A stretch of DNA of 64,000 nt from Annulohypoxylon bovei var. microspora. Lineage: Eukaryota; Ascomycota; Sordariomycetes; Xylariales; Hypoxylaceae. This document shows, one piece after another, positions 23,257-34,807 of this stretch; the first letter of the stretch is position 1; each line of letters begins with the position of its first letter. The stretch is taken from NCBI GenBank assembly GCA_022836615.1, contig MU405322.1:62001-126000 (forward strand), given 5' to 3'. The notes beneath the pieces are model-generated. The model did no database searches. It saw only the letters and a program-made list of their open reading frames with translations, and was not told the DNA's origin. Position numbers and translations under genes: made by a program.

Positions 23257-23993
23257 AGACAAGGTAGCCCGGGAAGTCTGAGGTTTCTATGACATAGTTA
23301 TTTGTCTTGTAGGTATATAAATAAATTCTGGGCAATAAATATTTAAACATGAAAATCGCCGCAATGTAGATACCTGCCTAACCTCAGTAAGATAGACACT
23401 GAAATATAATAATTGATAGTTTGATAATCATACCCTATCATTTAGCTACCCTCTCATGATCTCATGAACAGTGAGCTAATGCGATAATGCGGAAGTTTTG
23501 AAAACACTGCATAGCTAGGTTGTATTGTAGATTGTACATTCGTAGACCTTGCTACAATAAAGGTAGCAAGAACGGTGACGAGGTTTACATATCTACCTAG
23601 ATACCTACCTAGGTACTTAGGTAGGTAAAGAATCGTTTTAAAGTTAAGAATATTTTCTCCCAATTGCAACAGTTCTTATGCATGTAACAATTTTACGAAA
23701 TTTAGAATACTTATCGTAAGTGGCATGTTCCCGCTACAGGTAGATACCATACATAGGTACCTACGTGTGCCAATAACTTATCTAGCGAGTTATAAGCTTG
23801 TGAGACTCCTTCTGATATCTTCCTCAGGCGAATACGGTGAACAAAAATAATTATTCACCTGGATGAACAGTTGATGAAAGTACAATTATGGACGCAAAAT
23901 TGACATAAGCATTCCAGTTTAGAAATACAATTTTATAGTACCCTCACAATCTCCCCAGGACACAGCTGAGTCTAGTATGAACCACACCCTGTA
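23257..23993. other. Intergenic, convergent
   Basis: AT-rich spacer. It holds a dense palindromic cluster of the dispersed motif at 23590-23630 (CTACCTAGATACCTACCTAG and onward). No gene recognised. Confidence 0.5.
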
Positions 23994-24749
23994 TCATTTT
24001 GCCTTGTTATAACGACCCTCCAACCTTGCTCGACTGTGCCCGAACGATCTGCAATCGTGACAGAAAATTCCCGTGTAAGCTTCGAAGTCGTAAAATCCAG
24101 AGAAATAGCTTCTGGGAAGAAGTCTACCACATCCCTCGTGGTCTGAAGGCGCGCTCCAACAGATTGCCAAGTGGCCTGGTAGTCTCGTCTGTCCCTTCCT
24201 ACACTCGATACATGTCTCCACCGGAATCTTGCTCGTAGGAGTGATCCCAAAGCTTTCCTTCGTAAGTCGTCGCTTACAGGACGGACACCATAGAACAGCA
24301 TCGCTCGGTATAAACGTAATCGATATGAAATCCGTGGCGAGTATCGCCCAGATTGGCAATTCGCAAGGAAATGAAACTCGAGGTTCGAAGTTATTTCGGG
24401 GAGATCGACGAATCCCTGGGCTTCCGGCTGTCTCGGGCAGATTGACGAACTCGACAATGCTAACTTGGTCGTCATCCTCCAGCTTCACTGGTGTATCAGT
24501 CAATTCTTTCATGAAACCAGGAGTCGGTATCCTTAATCTATCGCCGTAGGATATTCCAATGGGTAAGTTGTTTGCGGTCCATTGGAAGCTTTCTATCAAA
24601 GCTTGTGAATTTAGGCTTGTTGCCGAACTTGTCTCTTCGTCTCGCTCTAGATGTAGCGTCCCGCTGCATCTAGGTTGAGTGTCTGGTGGATCGGATCGAT
24701 TACGATCGTCTAGCAAATAGTTGTTGAGTGTGATCGACATACTGTCCAT
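23994..24749 (-). CDS. Hypothetical protein with Cys-pair (zinc-binding-like) C-terminal half
   Basis: An intronless 251-codon frame with ATG at 24749. I do not recognise the family. The N-terminal half is polar and acidic (KLEDDDQVSIVEFV), probably disordered. The C-terminal half holds spaced cysteines: LWCPSCKRR, ETCIECRKGQ, HEGCGR and IFCHDCRS, which could bind one or two zinc ions. There is no signal peptide or membrane segment. Composition looks coding (no repeats, balanced codons), but with no homology the call rests on length and the cysteine pattern. It is convergent with the NLR gene. Confidence 0.5.
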   Translation of the reverse strand: MDSMSITLNNYLLDDRNRSDPPDTQPRCSGTLHLERDEETSSATSLNSQALIESFQWTANNLPIGISYGDRLRIPTPGFMKELTDTPVKLEDDDQVSIVEFVNLPETAGSPGIRRSPRNNFEPRVSFPCELPIWAILATDFISITFIPSDAVLWCPSCKRRLTKESFGITPTSKIPVETCIECRKGQTRLPGHLAICWSAPSDHEGCGRLLPRSYFSGFYDFEAYTGIFCHDCRSFGHSRARLEGRYNKAK

Positions 24750-26281
24750 TTCGTAGTTGGCTTCGATATTGCTGATGCTAGGAGGTGTAAAGCCTGCTGG
24801 GATATCACAAGATATCTAGGTAATGGTATTTGACTGGGCATTGAATAATCGAAAGCATAAGATAAATTGGAGTCCAAGGCTTTTTTTTTTGAAGAAATTA
24901 AATGGTTAAACCATTATATTTGCAGGTTCTGTAGAAGTTTACATTGTTTGTACGATACAGTACCAAGTTATTGCTAACATGAATATTGGATTGGGAGTCA
25001 CATTTTCATTCGACAGTAGATGCTGAAGGTTTGTTCAAAGTTGATATCTATGGCTAAGATAATATTTTACGACCTGATTTTACGTTGATAATAAACGATT
25101 TTAAAATGATGCTATTGTCACAAGATGAAGAATCCTAGTGAGTATGAATCGTAATACATGAATTTATCTTCCATATTTAAAGCATAATACAAGTAAGTAC
25201 CCGGATATATCAGAAAGGAACTGAAGTAAGAGAAAGTAAAAGATAGCAAATTAGTTTACATTCTTACATAGGAAAAAGCAGACATCATATGATTCACTGT
25301 TAAAATATGACAATTGAGTTAAGACTGGTTGGGTTATTAGCAACACTTGAACTACGCCTTGTGAACAGTGTCCTTTTGGCGGTTTATTGGGACTTGAGCC
25401 CCTGACTCCGCGCTATTATTTCAAAAATTAGCGGCATAATAGGTAATAGCTACAGGTGGATATTACCTGGGCAAGTACCTAACTAGGAATATTCCGGTCT
25501 GCGACGTAAGCCTGTTCACCGTTCCTAAACAACAATGTCGCGGCGCGTGACAAGGCAGCACATAACTCATAATAAAATACAACTTATACGATTATACGTT
25601 TTGTTTTTAAAGAAGTTATTCGAGTTAATAGTAAATAACCTTGCAGTAATGTACCCGTAGTTTTTGGTGTGGTTGTGGTTTATCGATAAGGGTTTTAACC
25701 AATTAAAGCAGTCAAATCCGGATCTGCGGATACTATTAAACTATTAAATTTGTTGGCAAAACAACAAAAAGGGGTAAAGCATTTAATACAAGTAAACACC
25801 CGTAGCAGTTAAATGGGATATTTAATTTCAATAAAATGCGAGAATAATTGTTTTTGGCACTCACTGATTATCTAGTGCTAATATGAAAAGTCTAAGTCAT
25901 ATGTACTCACTCAGGTATCAAAGTAAGGACACCACTATTTACCCCTCAACCCCTGAACCCCTGAACCCCTGAACCCGTGGCTCATATTCACATGAAATCA
26001 TTGGAATGACTAAATATATAAAATATTAAATAATCTAATGTCGACTAAGCCAAGTTGTCACTTTTCCTAGTTCTTAATGTTCGTTTGTATAATAAGCCTA
26101 TTATTAAGTTATAGTATAATGAATGACAAAGTGAATACCAACCCAACTTCCATTCGCTAGCCAGCCCTAGATGTACCAACAAAACAGCAATCGCGAAATT
26201 GGTCGATTTATTTGCTCTATTTTGACCTCGAGCCCTCGTAACCAACCAATTGAGCACAGTCCGACAAATAAATCATCTAAT
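24750..26281. other. Intergenic, AT-rich, no gene recognised
   Basis: About 1.5 kb. A weak tRNA T-arm-like segment lies near 25388-25402 and an 8-bp tandem array at 25941-25980. Short frames near 26045-26257 and 26171-26483 overlap the 3' end of the next gene and lack features. Confidence 0.45.
25941..25980 (+). repeat. 8-bp tandem repeat, five units
   Basis: Units read ACCCCTCA, then three times ACCCCTGA, then ACCCGTGG. It is C-rich on this strand and resembles a degenerate telomere-type repeat but does not match TTAGGG. It lies 3' of the DUF7907-like gene. Confidence 0.7.
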
Positions 26282-26989
26282 TTATTTGATGTCAGCCAGG
26301 TTCTCGAAGCAGCGGACCTTGTTTGCAAATTCGTGGCTCGATTCGCTGCCTGCGGGCAGGGCTGGCAGAGTGGCACAAAGCGGGTGTAAGTTGATCTGGA
26401 CGCAGTTTTCCGGGATGATGGCGGGTTTCTCCTTAGTTGTCTCTAATGCCTTCACGACGGCGAACTTCCACGATGGGCCGTAGTATGCGAGAGCCTCATC
26501 GCATGCTATGAAGGTAGTGGTACCGTAGTGCAGTATACCCGGTGCCAAGCTAGGCTCAGCTGTTTCCAGCGAGATGCCCAAGGTGCCAATGCCGCCGTTG
26601 ATGGAGGCCGCGACTGGAGAAGCAGGGTCGGTTTCGTTTAAGACGACACCGAGCCCGTACGGGTAAAGTGGGGTTCCCCCGTCGGTAAGGATGTTGGACT
26701 CGCCAGCGCGGACATCTTCCGCTGTACCGTTCTGGTAGAAGATCTGGCCAGGATCAGTTGCATTCAGCACAGCCGTGTTTAGGCCGGCGCCGACGTGAGC
26801 ACCCTCTAGTTTCGCGCCCTGGATTGGAACAGAGAGTTTCTTGCTGGAGTTCACAACAGTGGCGATAAGTTTAAAGCCGGTCGAGAAACCGGTAGCTTCG
26901 CGGGGTTCTAGGGGAGCTGCGGTGACCAAGCTAGCAACGCTTAGCAAGGTAGCCAAAACCACCTTAGTGGTGTACTTTTGAGCGTTCAT
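26282..26989 (-). CDS. Secreted protein, DUF7907-like
   Basis: An intronless frame of 235 codons, ATG at 26989. The N-terminus (MNAQKYTTKVVLATLLSVAS, ending SLVTAA) is a clear signal peptide with cleavage expected around residue 25. The mature part starts with FSTGFKLIATVV and contains a GAHVGAGLNTAVL segment, a pattern I associate with the fungal DUF7907 family of extracellular proteins; the molecular role is unknown. Several N-glycosylation sequons (NSS, NAT, NGT, NET) fit secretion. There are four cysteines in the C-terminal third. No lesions. The family assignment is from memory of the motif and is moderate. Confidence 0.8.
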   Translation of the reverse strand: MNAQKYTTKVVLATLLSVASLVTAAPLEPREATGFSTGFKLIATVVNSSKKLSVPIQGAKLEGAHVGAGLNTAVLNATDPGQIFYQNGTAEDVRAGESNILTDGGTPLYPYGLGVVLNETDPASPVAASINGGIGTLGISLETAEPSLAPGILHYGTTTFIACDEALAYYGPSWKFAVVKALETTKEKPAIIPENCVQINLHPLCATLPALPAGSESSHEFANKVRCFENLADIK

Positions 26990-28512
26990 GGCTAATTTGA
27001 GATTTTCGTGTTTAAAATTGGTGATTGGTGATTGGTAGATTAGGTAGAGTAAGGTGTTGTCGAAGCTAATTCTGGTTGTCGTCTTGTCAAAGTGAAGATT
27101 TAGAGAATATTTGAAGCCGGAAGAGCCTCTTTTGAAGGGCTTCGGAATAGATGATAGCCTACTCCGTGGTATGAATATGATGGTATAGATATTTTGAATA
27201 CGAGTTATAGTATCATCGTATTAGGCCTTCGGCTCTCGCTTGTAGGTACGCTTGAACCAATCGGTTATAAGCAATAAAACCCCGAATTGGCCCCCCATCA
27301 ACGAGTTAGGTATTATAGAGCGACTACTACTAACGTAATCTAATAAGTAATAGCAGAAGTTTTGCATTTCAATATTTGATACGGTACCTATTTTAAGCTA
27401 ATAAATAATCTTTATGATTAATCGTGCCCAGTTCGGTATCTACTTAGGTTAGTTATATCTTAAGATTAACTTTTGGATGTTTTTTGATTATTTCATATTA
27501 TTATAGAAGACTCACCAGATTGTTTTTTAATTGGGAGGATGCAGTAGTTACGTAGCGGATTTGCGATCAAAATACTCTAATTATACGCTCGAAGAACATG
27601 TGTAGAGGGAAGCTAGGGTTAGGGTTATAGGGGCCACGCTTGAACAATTCCCGTATGATCACATCATATTCAGACCTCGATCATCTCTCATGGCGACAGG
27701 TCATGTTAAAGGTCATTTTAAGTGAGTTTTCTAGACGATGTTCGGAGATCTTTCGTGTACGGACACGGGGACAATGAAAATTAAACGCCGCAGCTCGTAA
27801 TGATGACATTTCACGCGTCATTAAGTCAGCACGAGTTATTCACTTTAACATTCTTGCCCCAAATGGGGTCAATTTGTCATGTGCTTAAAATAAATATTTT
27901 ACCATGTCCCCTTAATTGGCAATTATCTTTAAACGACGGAATAGTATAGGCCGAATGAAAAACGAATATTAATTTAACCTACCTAGCAAATGTTTTGTTT
28001 CCCGAAGTCATCGATTATACACATCACAATCACACGATCTTGTCATTTTTTTATTTTATTTAACAAAGACATTAAATTTTGTCGGTTACCATACATGCAG
28101 GAGCAAAAGTAGCACAATTCTCCCTTACGGCGGCAGCCTCCACAATATCATACACGCGCAGGTCTCGATGCATTTTTAACTTTAGTCGCTCCGGCCACTT
28201 TTGCTTTTTACTCCCAGATTAGGGTCAACGAGGTTACCTAGTTTATAGCGATATTCCAATAGAAACTGCGAGCTACGGTTGGAACATAGTGTTTGTTTAT
28301 TATACTAGAATATTAACTAGGTATCTGGACAACTGCGCCATGTATCTACAACCTATACTAAGCTCCTAGTAACATAACCTTTTAATAAACACAACTATGA
28401 CACTCATATCCTGCATCCGTCTTTAGCAGATCATCCATATTAACCTTTTCGAGTTAAATATCCTGACGGGCGAGTTATACATGGGCTTCGGCTAAATTCA
28501 TCGAATTTAATA
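26990..28512. other. Intergenic, no intact gene
   Basis: About 1.5 kb, AT-rich. It holds a short telomere-like repeat at 27614-27627. The N-terminal part of the decayed esterase at 28513 may extend into its right end but could not be read reliably. Confidence 0.45.
27614..27627 (+). repeat. Interstitial telomere-like repeat
   Basis: TAGGGTTAGGGTTA, just over two units of the TTAGGG telomere repeat used by Pezizomycotina. It is short enough to be chance or a regulatory box; no other subtelomeric feature is near. Confidence 0.5.
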
Positions 28513-29018
28513 GCAGTTGCAAATAATGTCGATATGCACACTGTTAATCTTGTATATGTTCCCAACTCATTGTCTAACAGCACTGTAACTAATCAAATTC
28601 CTATTTTCGCCGGACATGGGTCCCTTGCGCCGAAGCTGAATACTAGGAGAGTAGGAATATTTGGCCACTCCTTGGGCGGAGCTATAACTACCTAATGACA
28701 CGCACTTCATAGTTGGAGCGAGTCTAGACGGGGGTTGCTGCGGGATAGAGCAACAGACGGGCACGACCTCGCCTTAGCTTTAGAAGGTCATAATTGCACC
28801 TAGGACCAGAGCTGGGCCGATACATGGCTGAACCTTCGGGGGTTTAAGCGAGATTATATATTTACCGTGATGCCAAACATGACGACTTTGAAGGTTTACC
28901 TTTACTCGTACAGTTGTGGTCATACGGTGTTCTACCAATTGTTGAGCTAGGTCTGGGCACAATCAATGGCACGATCAATGGCACAAGCATGGATATAAGT
29001 AAGGAAAACTTTTTTTAA
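28513..29018 (+). pseudogene. Decayed PAF-acetylhydrolase-like alpha/beta-hydrolase
   Basis: The esterase family's motif order can be followed across three frames. Frame A (from 28513) gives a segment ending RRVGIFGHSLGGA, the GxSxG nucleophile elbow, at about 28645-28683. Frame B (from about 28697) gives VGASLDG, the usual xGxNLDG block. Frame A again (from 28804) gives DQSWADTWLNLRGFKRD, the conserved WxxxWxxLxGW block. Frame C (from about 28875) gives KHDDFEGLPLL and VLPIVELGLGTING, the C-terminal part holding the catalytic-His region, ending at TAA 29016-29018. A TAG lies at 28801-28803. At least two frameshifts and several stops make it non-functional. Intact members hydrolyse short acyl esters such as platelet-activating factor analogues and are often secreted in fungi. 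The N-terminal half was not recovered. Confidence 0.75.
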
Positions 29019-30063
29019 AAGAAAATTAAAAGAGAAAAAAAAGTTTTCTTAATCAGAGAGCCTGTTTGACGAATCTCCTTTAGAGGTTCCTTAAAGGAGA
29101 TGACAGTGGTTTGTTGGATGGTATCAGGAGAGAAGAGTGGCCTGAAGTCATAATTGGAGAGTGATGCCAAGCCCGAGAAAAGGGGGTAGTTTCAGGAGGA
29201 TTTTCGGCGGGAACAAATGATCCTTGATCTAGTTGTTAGGAGTAGGATGTGATTTTACAAGTTTTTATCGAAATCTCGAGTATATACCAAGTTTTACGTT
29301 TTAAAAGGGGATGTGATGTGTAAGTTATCAATTGATTAGTCATTTACGATGACTCATATGCATACCCTATTGCTGAAATATTCGACTAAAATCTATGAAA
29401 AGAATAGCACTCATTGTGTTTAAGAGGCGAAATGCTAATTTCTGATATAGAATCGCTCCCCTAGTAGGCTACTTCCTAAGTAATATTTGCCTACTCAGAT
29501 GCATAGGTACTAGTCAGTATAGAGTTCTCAGGCCTAGAGCCCAGAACATAACCAAGCAGGGAATGAATCCTATCACATGCACGCCAACGCCATGACTTGC
29601 ATACCATGCATACCTAACAACGCTTGTCGTTGAGATATTAATATGGTTTTTTTTGTTGGGTAAGAAATTCCTGGCAGCTATATCTGTATAATGCACCTCG
29701 ACGACTAGAATGACTGTAAATCAATTCCATTTTTAGTAAAGACCAGTCTGACAAGTCCGAGGTATACCAATCAATGCTTGAAATTCTTCTCGCATAATAT
29801 AGCTCAATGTCAAACATGTTGTTGAATGTTGATAGATAGGTAGATTATGGTTGTCGTGATAATACTTCAGAATTCTAGAATCCCGGATCAATGATTCCGG
29901 ACTACTTACAAAACATGCGCAGCTGTCAAATCTTCAGGGAAATGATGCGGCGATCTCTAAGTATAATGATGTTATCGAGTTATAAAAGGAATAAAAATCC
30001 CCTCCTGCTGTAACTGATTTTCTGTTTAGTATTCATCTGGTTGGTATTGGCCGATTGTTCATA
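29019..30063. other. Intergenic, no gene recognised
   Basis: About 1 kb AT-rich. A 14-bp imperfect hairpin around 29001-29050 (AAGGAAAACTTTTTT and its complement) sits at the end of the esterase relic and might have been its terminator. Nothing else seen. Confidence 0.4.
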
Positions 30064-30886
30064 ATGGGTCGTCCTGACGTACAAGCCGACGCTCGACGCG
30101 TCTTCGAGGTGTTGAAGACAGGCGGAATAGCAATATGTCCAGCAGACGTTGGATATGCTGTTATGGCCACCAATGCCAAGTCGCTCGAGAAGATTTTCCT
30201 GACCAAGCAGCGAGGGGCACACAAGCGACATGCTGGAATCGGGTCGTATGCCATTCATAAAGAGGTGCACGTTGTCTCTCCCACCCAACGAGAAATCATC
30301 GACCACCTGAGTCAGGACCTCGATATTCCCGTTGGCGTCATCGCACGGTATAATCATGATCACCCCATGGTTAAAAACATCGATCCCGTTACCTTGGAGG
30401 CCGTCGACGTGAATGGGAGTCTTTCGCTGCTTGTCAACGCAGGTGCATTCCAGGATGCATTAACAAGCTTGACTTTCGCGGAGAACATACCACTACTAGG
30501 TAGTTCGGCGAATCTGTCAGGAACAGGTAAGTCGTCGGTGCAATGATAGTGATTGTTCGGCTACTGACGTTGATTTAGGAACGAAGTACCGTGTAGATGA
30601 TATCAACAAGGAGCTCATCGATATTGCGGATATCGTGATCGACTACGGGCTCTTGAAGTGGTGGCTTCACGGCCGAAGCTCCACGCTGCTAGATTTCAGC
30701 GGACCATCTGTCGAAACTATTAGGATTGGAGCTTGTTATGATGTGATCAGGGATGTACTCAAACGCAAGTGGAATATTGACTTACCAGCAGATCCAGGCA
30801 TGGAATCTCTGAGGTTTGGGCACCTGAGGAATTTAGATCCGGTTCAGTCATTGCAGAACTTGATCACACCAGTGCAAAGTTCGTAA
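30064..30886 (+). CDS. YrdC/Sua5-domain protein
   Basis: Exon 1 is 30064-30526, the intron 30527-30578 (GTAAGT...TTTAG), exon 2 30579-30886; total 256 aa with consistent phase. The start reads MGRPDVQADARRVFEVLKTG. Motifs of the YrdC fold are visible: GGIAICPADVGYAVMA in place of the P(T/S)ET-YGL loop, KIFLTKQRGAHKR (basic nucleotide-binding stretch) and LLGSSANLSGTG (S-AN-SG). Canonical members make threonylcarbamoyl-AMP for the t6A base of tRNA. This protein lacks the C-terminal Sua5 domain and has a changed first loop, so it is probably a fungal paralogue with a different or unknown role, not the main Sua5. Intact. Confidence 0.85.
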
Positions 30887-32878
30887 ACCGATAATAGATT
30901 AAAGAATACAACTGATTGGCTCATGAAAAAATCTCTTTTATGGCCCGTGGCTCCGCCATCATGTGTACGCTGTCACAGCATCAAAAGAGCTTGCGTTTCA
31001 TTCCCATGCGTTAGCTTCTAAACTTGACCGCTACCATTCTGAGATAAGGGAGTATAGCCGCCAAGATCTTGATTGGGAAGTTCCGCAAGCAACACTCCAC
31101 TTTCTATGGTGGAGCGAATGCACTTCTTATCTACCTACTCTAAGACATTACACACGATTTCTCGTGAATCGGCCAACAATCCACACTTCTTGACTCACAC
31201 TCTCCAAGAATCTATTATCAATAACTTGATCGGCATTAGGTATATGCACATGAAAAGTGTCAAGCGATCATCCACGGCAAAATTTGGTTCAGTTTTCAAT
31301 GCTATTTATGAGCTAATACCATATGGTGATTAATATATGTATGTAAGAAGAGATATCAATTCGGATAACTTGAAATTTTCCAAAATATTCAGTTATCATG
31401 TTACTTACGTACTCTTTACATTGAGGTGCTTATTTAAAATGAAGAATGGAAAAACGAACGGTTAAGATGAAATTGAATTCATGAATATAATACAGAAAGG
31501 TTCGGGCAGCAGATTTCTTTCAATGGCCACGAAAAAAGCTTTACACATAAGAATTTTGATGATTTCCTACATCGGGGTTCTCATAAGATTATGTAAGTAT
31601 ATAAGCATAATAAAGTATATGTATTAATACAGTATAGAAAGCCGCTAGCCCCTGAATAAAGGGGGGCCAGCGCAAGGGCCGCTCTAGGCCTGTCGCCGGA
31701 GTTGCTGGGGCGATGTAGTTGAAGTTAGCGTCAATCCGGGGGAAAATGATGCGAAGCAATCATCGGAGTTGCCCAATCATTCATTCGCCAGACCAAGCTC
31801 CACGTCGGAGCTACCTTAAAACAACACGGTGCAGATAATGCTTAGGTAAGCCATGCCATTAGTATAATTTTCGGTGAGTATTCACTCGGGAAGAAATCAG
31901 AAAAGAAAATGGGGTCGCGCCGGAAATAAACTGGTTAGAGAAATGTGATACGGAAGTATATCCGGTCCCTCCAGAAGACACTAGGTAGGGCGGCAGGCCG
32001 ATGGTGATAGCTGCAATGAAAAAGGTTGGCTGGGAGATGCAGAAGACATAAAAATGGAACACCGTTGCCAACTATCAAAAGTTTAAGGTCCGCAGTAAAA
32101 GTTGGAGAGCGATTGTCGTTCAAGTCACTATTGTAGACAGGGGCTGACAATCTTGAAGGGGTATGGTGGTTACACTCCGCGCCTGTTCTGTTATGCATAC
32201 CTACCTAGGTAAGTTACCTATAGCTAAATAGGTGCTAGAGCTACGTTTACGACACCAAATCGTTATTAGTCTCATCAAATATTTATGAGAAAGGGACGGT
32301 GTAGACGCAGCTTCCAAAAGTTTGGGAAAATAAGCCAATGTAGTACATCTAATAATATGTGTCACGATATCTGCGAGAATTCCATGCCGTCCTCCCACTT
32401 TCCCCAGGTTAGCTAAAATAATATAAAAATTTTCCATTAAAAATAGAGACTCCATTTAAAACTCCGGGGTATTATAGCAATCCGATGAGCGGAAATAAAT
32501 AGTAGCATCATGGGGCTGTCCCCGGTCTAGGTAGTCGATAAAGGCCCCACAGCGCCACTTCATCTCGACCACGGGCTAGAGCCTCAGTGTTACTATTCGT
32601 TACCATTGACGGTAGCTCCCGGATGCAAGCCAAGGCCGGACTCGCGAGAGATACAGCCGGCCTCGGCGTAGAAGCGCTAAGGTCGCTTTCGGAGCTCGAT
32701 ACCCTACATATCTCGTCCACGATCGCTTCTTATTTTTCGAGTTTCGTAGCAGCATTATTTCACTCTACCCCACGGAAAGGTCGTGTGGTAATCTACAATC
32801 ATCTTTGTCCATCCCAGTTGTGTTGATTTGAACATATTATTTCAAATTCTCTACCTATTTAAACTTAATATCAAAAAG
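30887..32878. other. Intergenic, no gene recognised
   Basis: About 2 kb. Short frames (30963-31193, 31859-32198 on the minus strand, 32587-32826) have no domain. A GC-richer patch lies at about 31640-31810. Copies of the dispersed motif occur at about 32195-32220. Confidence 0.45.
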
Positions 32879-34807
32879 ATGATCCGGAATAAAGGCCGTA
32901 TTTACGGCGGTTGGCTAATCGCCATGATCACCCTCGTCGATACGCGTAAGTAAGCTCAATTTATCTCCTTTGAAAAGATGCTGACTCTTTATCTCAGTTT
33001 CTTCTTGCTGGTTTGGTTACGACCAGGTATGTTGCTCATGACTCAATATTTGGTAAATGACACCGTACCAACCAACTTGGCGGGAAATAGGGGGTATTCG
33101 CCGGCGTTCTCGTCTCCGACAATTTCAAAGAGCAGTTCCCAGAAACTCGCGATGCTAGCATCTCAGGCATTACTTCTAGTTCTTTCTTTGTAAGTGTTTC
33201 CGCACCAACTCTCCTTACCTTTGCATGCGATGAAGAGTATCTGGGCTAAACAACATGTAATTCGCGAAGATCGGTGCCTCCTTAGGGTCTATAGTGGCTT
33301 TTGTTTTCGGCGACAAGCTCGGTCGAAGAAAAACTATTACCTTAGGTTTGACATTGAACTTAGTAGGGGCAGTTTTACAATTCAGCTCGTATCATCTACC
33401 TCAGATGATCATTGGACGTGTGATAAACGGGCTCGGGATAGGATTAACGTCGACCACGACACCCGTTTATTTGTCTGAGTGTGCGAAAGCGCATCATCGC
33501 GGCAAGCTAGTCGGATTCGGCACCGGCTCCAACGTTACAATGTTCGCGCTGGCAAATTGGATTAGCTACGCCCTATATTTTCAACGCGGAGGACTCCAAT
33601 GGAGATTCCCTCTTGCCTTCCAGGTCGTCTTCTTCTTCGGTGTAGCCCCGCTTCTACTCTTTGTTCCTGAGTCTCCAAGATGGCTCCTGCTGGCAGGCAA
33701 GGAGCAGAAAGCCTTAGAAGTGCTTGCTCAGCTTGCTGGCAAAGGCATCCCGATAGACGACAGGATGGTGACGGCTGAGTTTCAATCAATCAAAGTGGCA
33801 ATTGATCTTGAGAGAGAAGACCGTTCGCCTATTTGGGATGTTCTCTGTTTCCGAGACAAGACGCATAACTTTCGTCGCCTGATACTATCATGTGGCTCAC
33901 AGTTTATGCAGCAGTTCAGTGGGATTAACGCTTTAGGTACAGCAGGCTTCTTCCTATCTCTCTTGATCAATCATTCTAACATAATTTCCAGGACTTTATC
34001 TTCCCACCCTACTAACCGAAACTGTTGGCTTCACTCAGGAAATGAGCAGGCTCATTGCTGCTATTAGCGCCACGATTTATTTCGTGTCGACGTTTGGAAG
34101 CTTGATCTTCATTGATCGTTTTGGTCGTCGAAAGTATTTAGCCACGATATTCAAGCTGCTGTATTAACTGATAGCTAACTTCTTTCCTAGGATGATGTTG
34201 AACACCCTTATAGCTTTAGGTTTCTGTCATTTAATCGCATGTCTTGCCTTGCGAGAGAGTGATATTGATACATCAAAGAGAAAAGTGGTTAGATTGCATT
34301 GTCCCATCGCTCATGAGTTATGCTGATAAGATATCTAGATGGGCAACCTAGTGACTGCAATGTTCATCATCTATCACGTCTTCTTTGGAATAGGTTGGGC
34401 AAGTACACCATGGATATACAGTGCCGAGGTGAATTCCCTAGGCTGGCGCACTCGCGGCGCCGCAGCCGCAACAGCGACAAATTGGCTGTTTGGCTTCGTA
34501 GTGACACAGTTCACTAAAGTAGGCATTGACAACTTGAAGTGGGGTCTCTTTCTAAGTGAGTATACGCGAGAATTGTCTACTAGTATCTAAGTTCTAACTG
34601 AAATTAGTGTTCGCTATCTTTTCCTTCTGCTTTTTCCCTATAGTACTCTTATTTTACCCAGAGACATCAAATCGCACCCTCGAAGATATGGATCACATGT
34701 TTATTCAAAATCCGTCTATTTTTGTATTAGGGAAGGCAGATATGACGCAACGGAGGCGACCGACGAGCTTCATCGATGCGGAAGCTCAGCGTATCGGCAC
34801 AGTTTGA
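32879..34807 (+). CDS. MFS sugar transporter
   Basis: Eight exons: 32879-32945, 32998-33026, 33091-33190, 33286-33936, 33992-34133, 34191-34284, 34339-34555 and 34608-34807. They total 1,500 bases, 499 aa, with every phase matching. Sugar-porter signatures are split over exons: WFGYDQ|GVFAGVL, QFPETRDASISG, FGDKLGRRKTI (GR-R/K motif), ESPRWLL, QQFSGINALG, FGRRK, FFGIGWASTPW and FYPETSNRTLEDMD. The family carries hexoses or disaccharides with protons across the plasma membrane through 12 membrane spans. Uncertain point: the exon 4 acceptor. An AG at 33269 would add the plausible residues IGASLG but breaks phase; the AG at 33285 keeps the frame. The minimal frame-keeping model is given; a small frameshift is the alternative. 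Confidence 0.88.

Noticed and set aside
25375..25440. tRNA-like segment (GGCTCAAGTCC on the minus strand)
   Set aside because: T-stem has mismatches and no other arm is convincing.
30955..31000. Plus-strand CVRCHSIKRAC resembling half of a Zn2Cys6 finger
   Set aside because: A stop follows soon and the second half of the finger is missing; could be chance.
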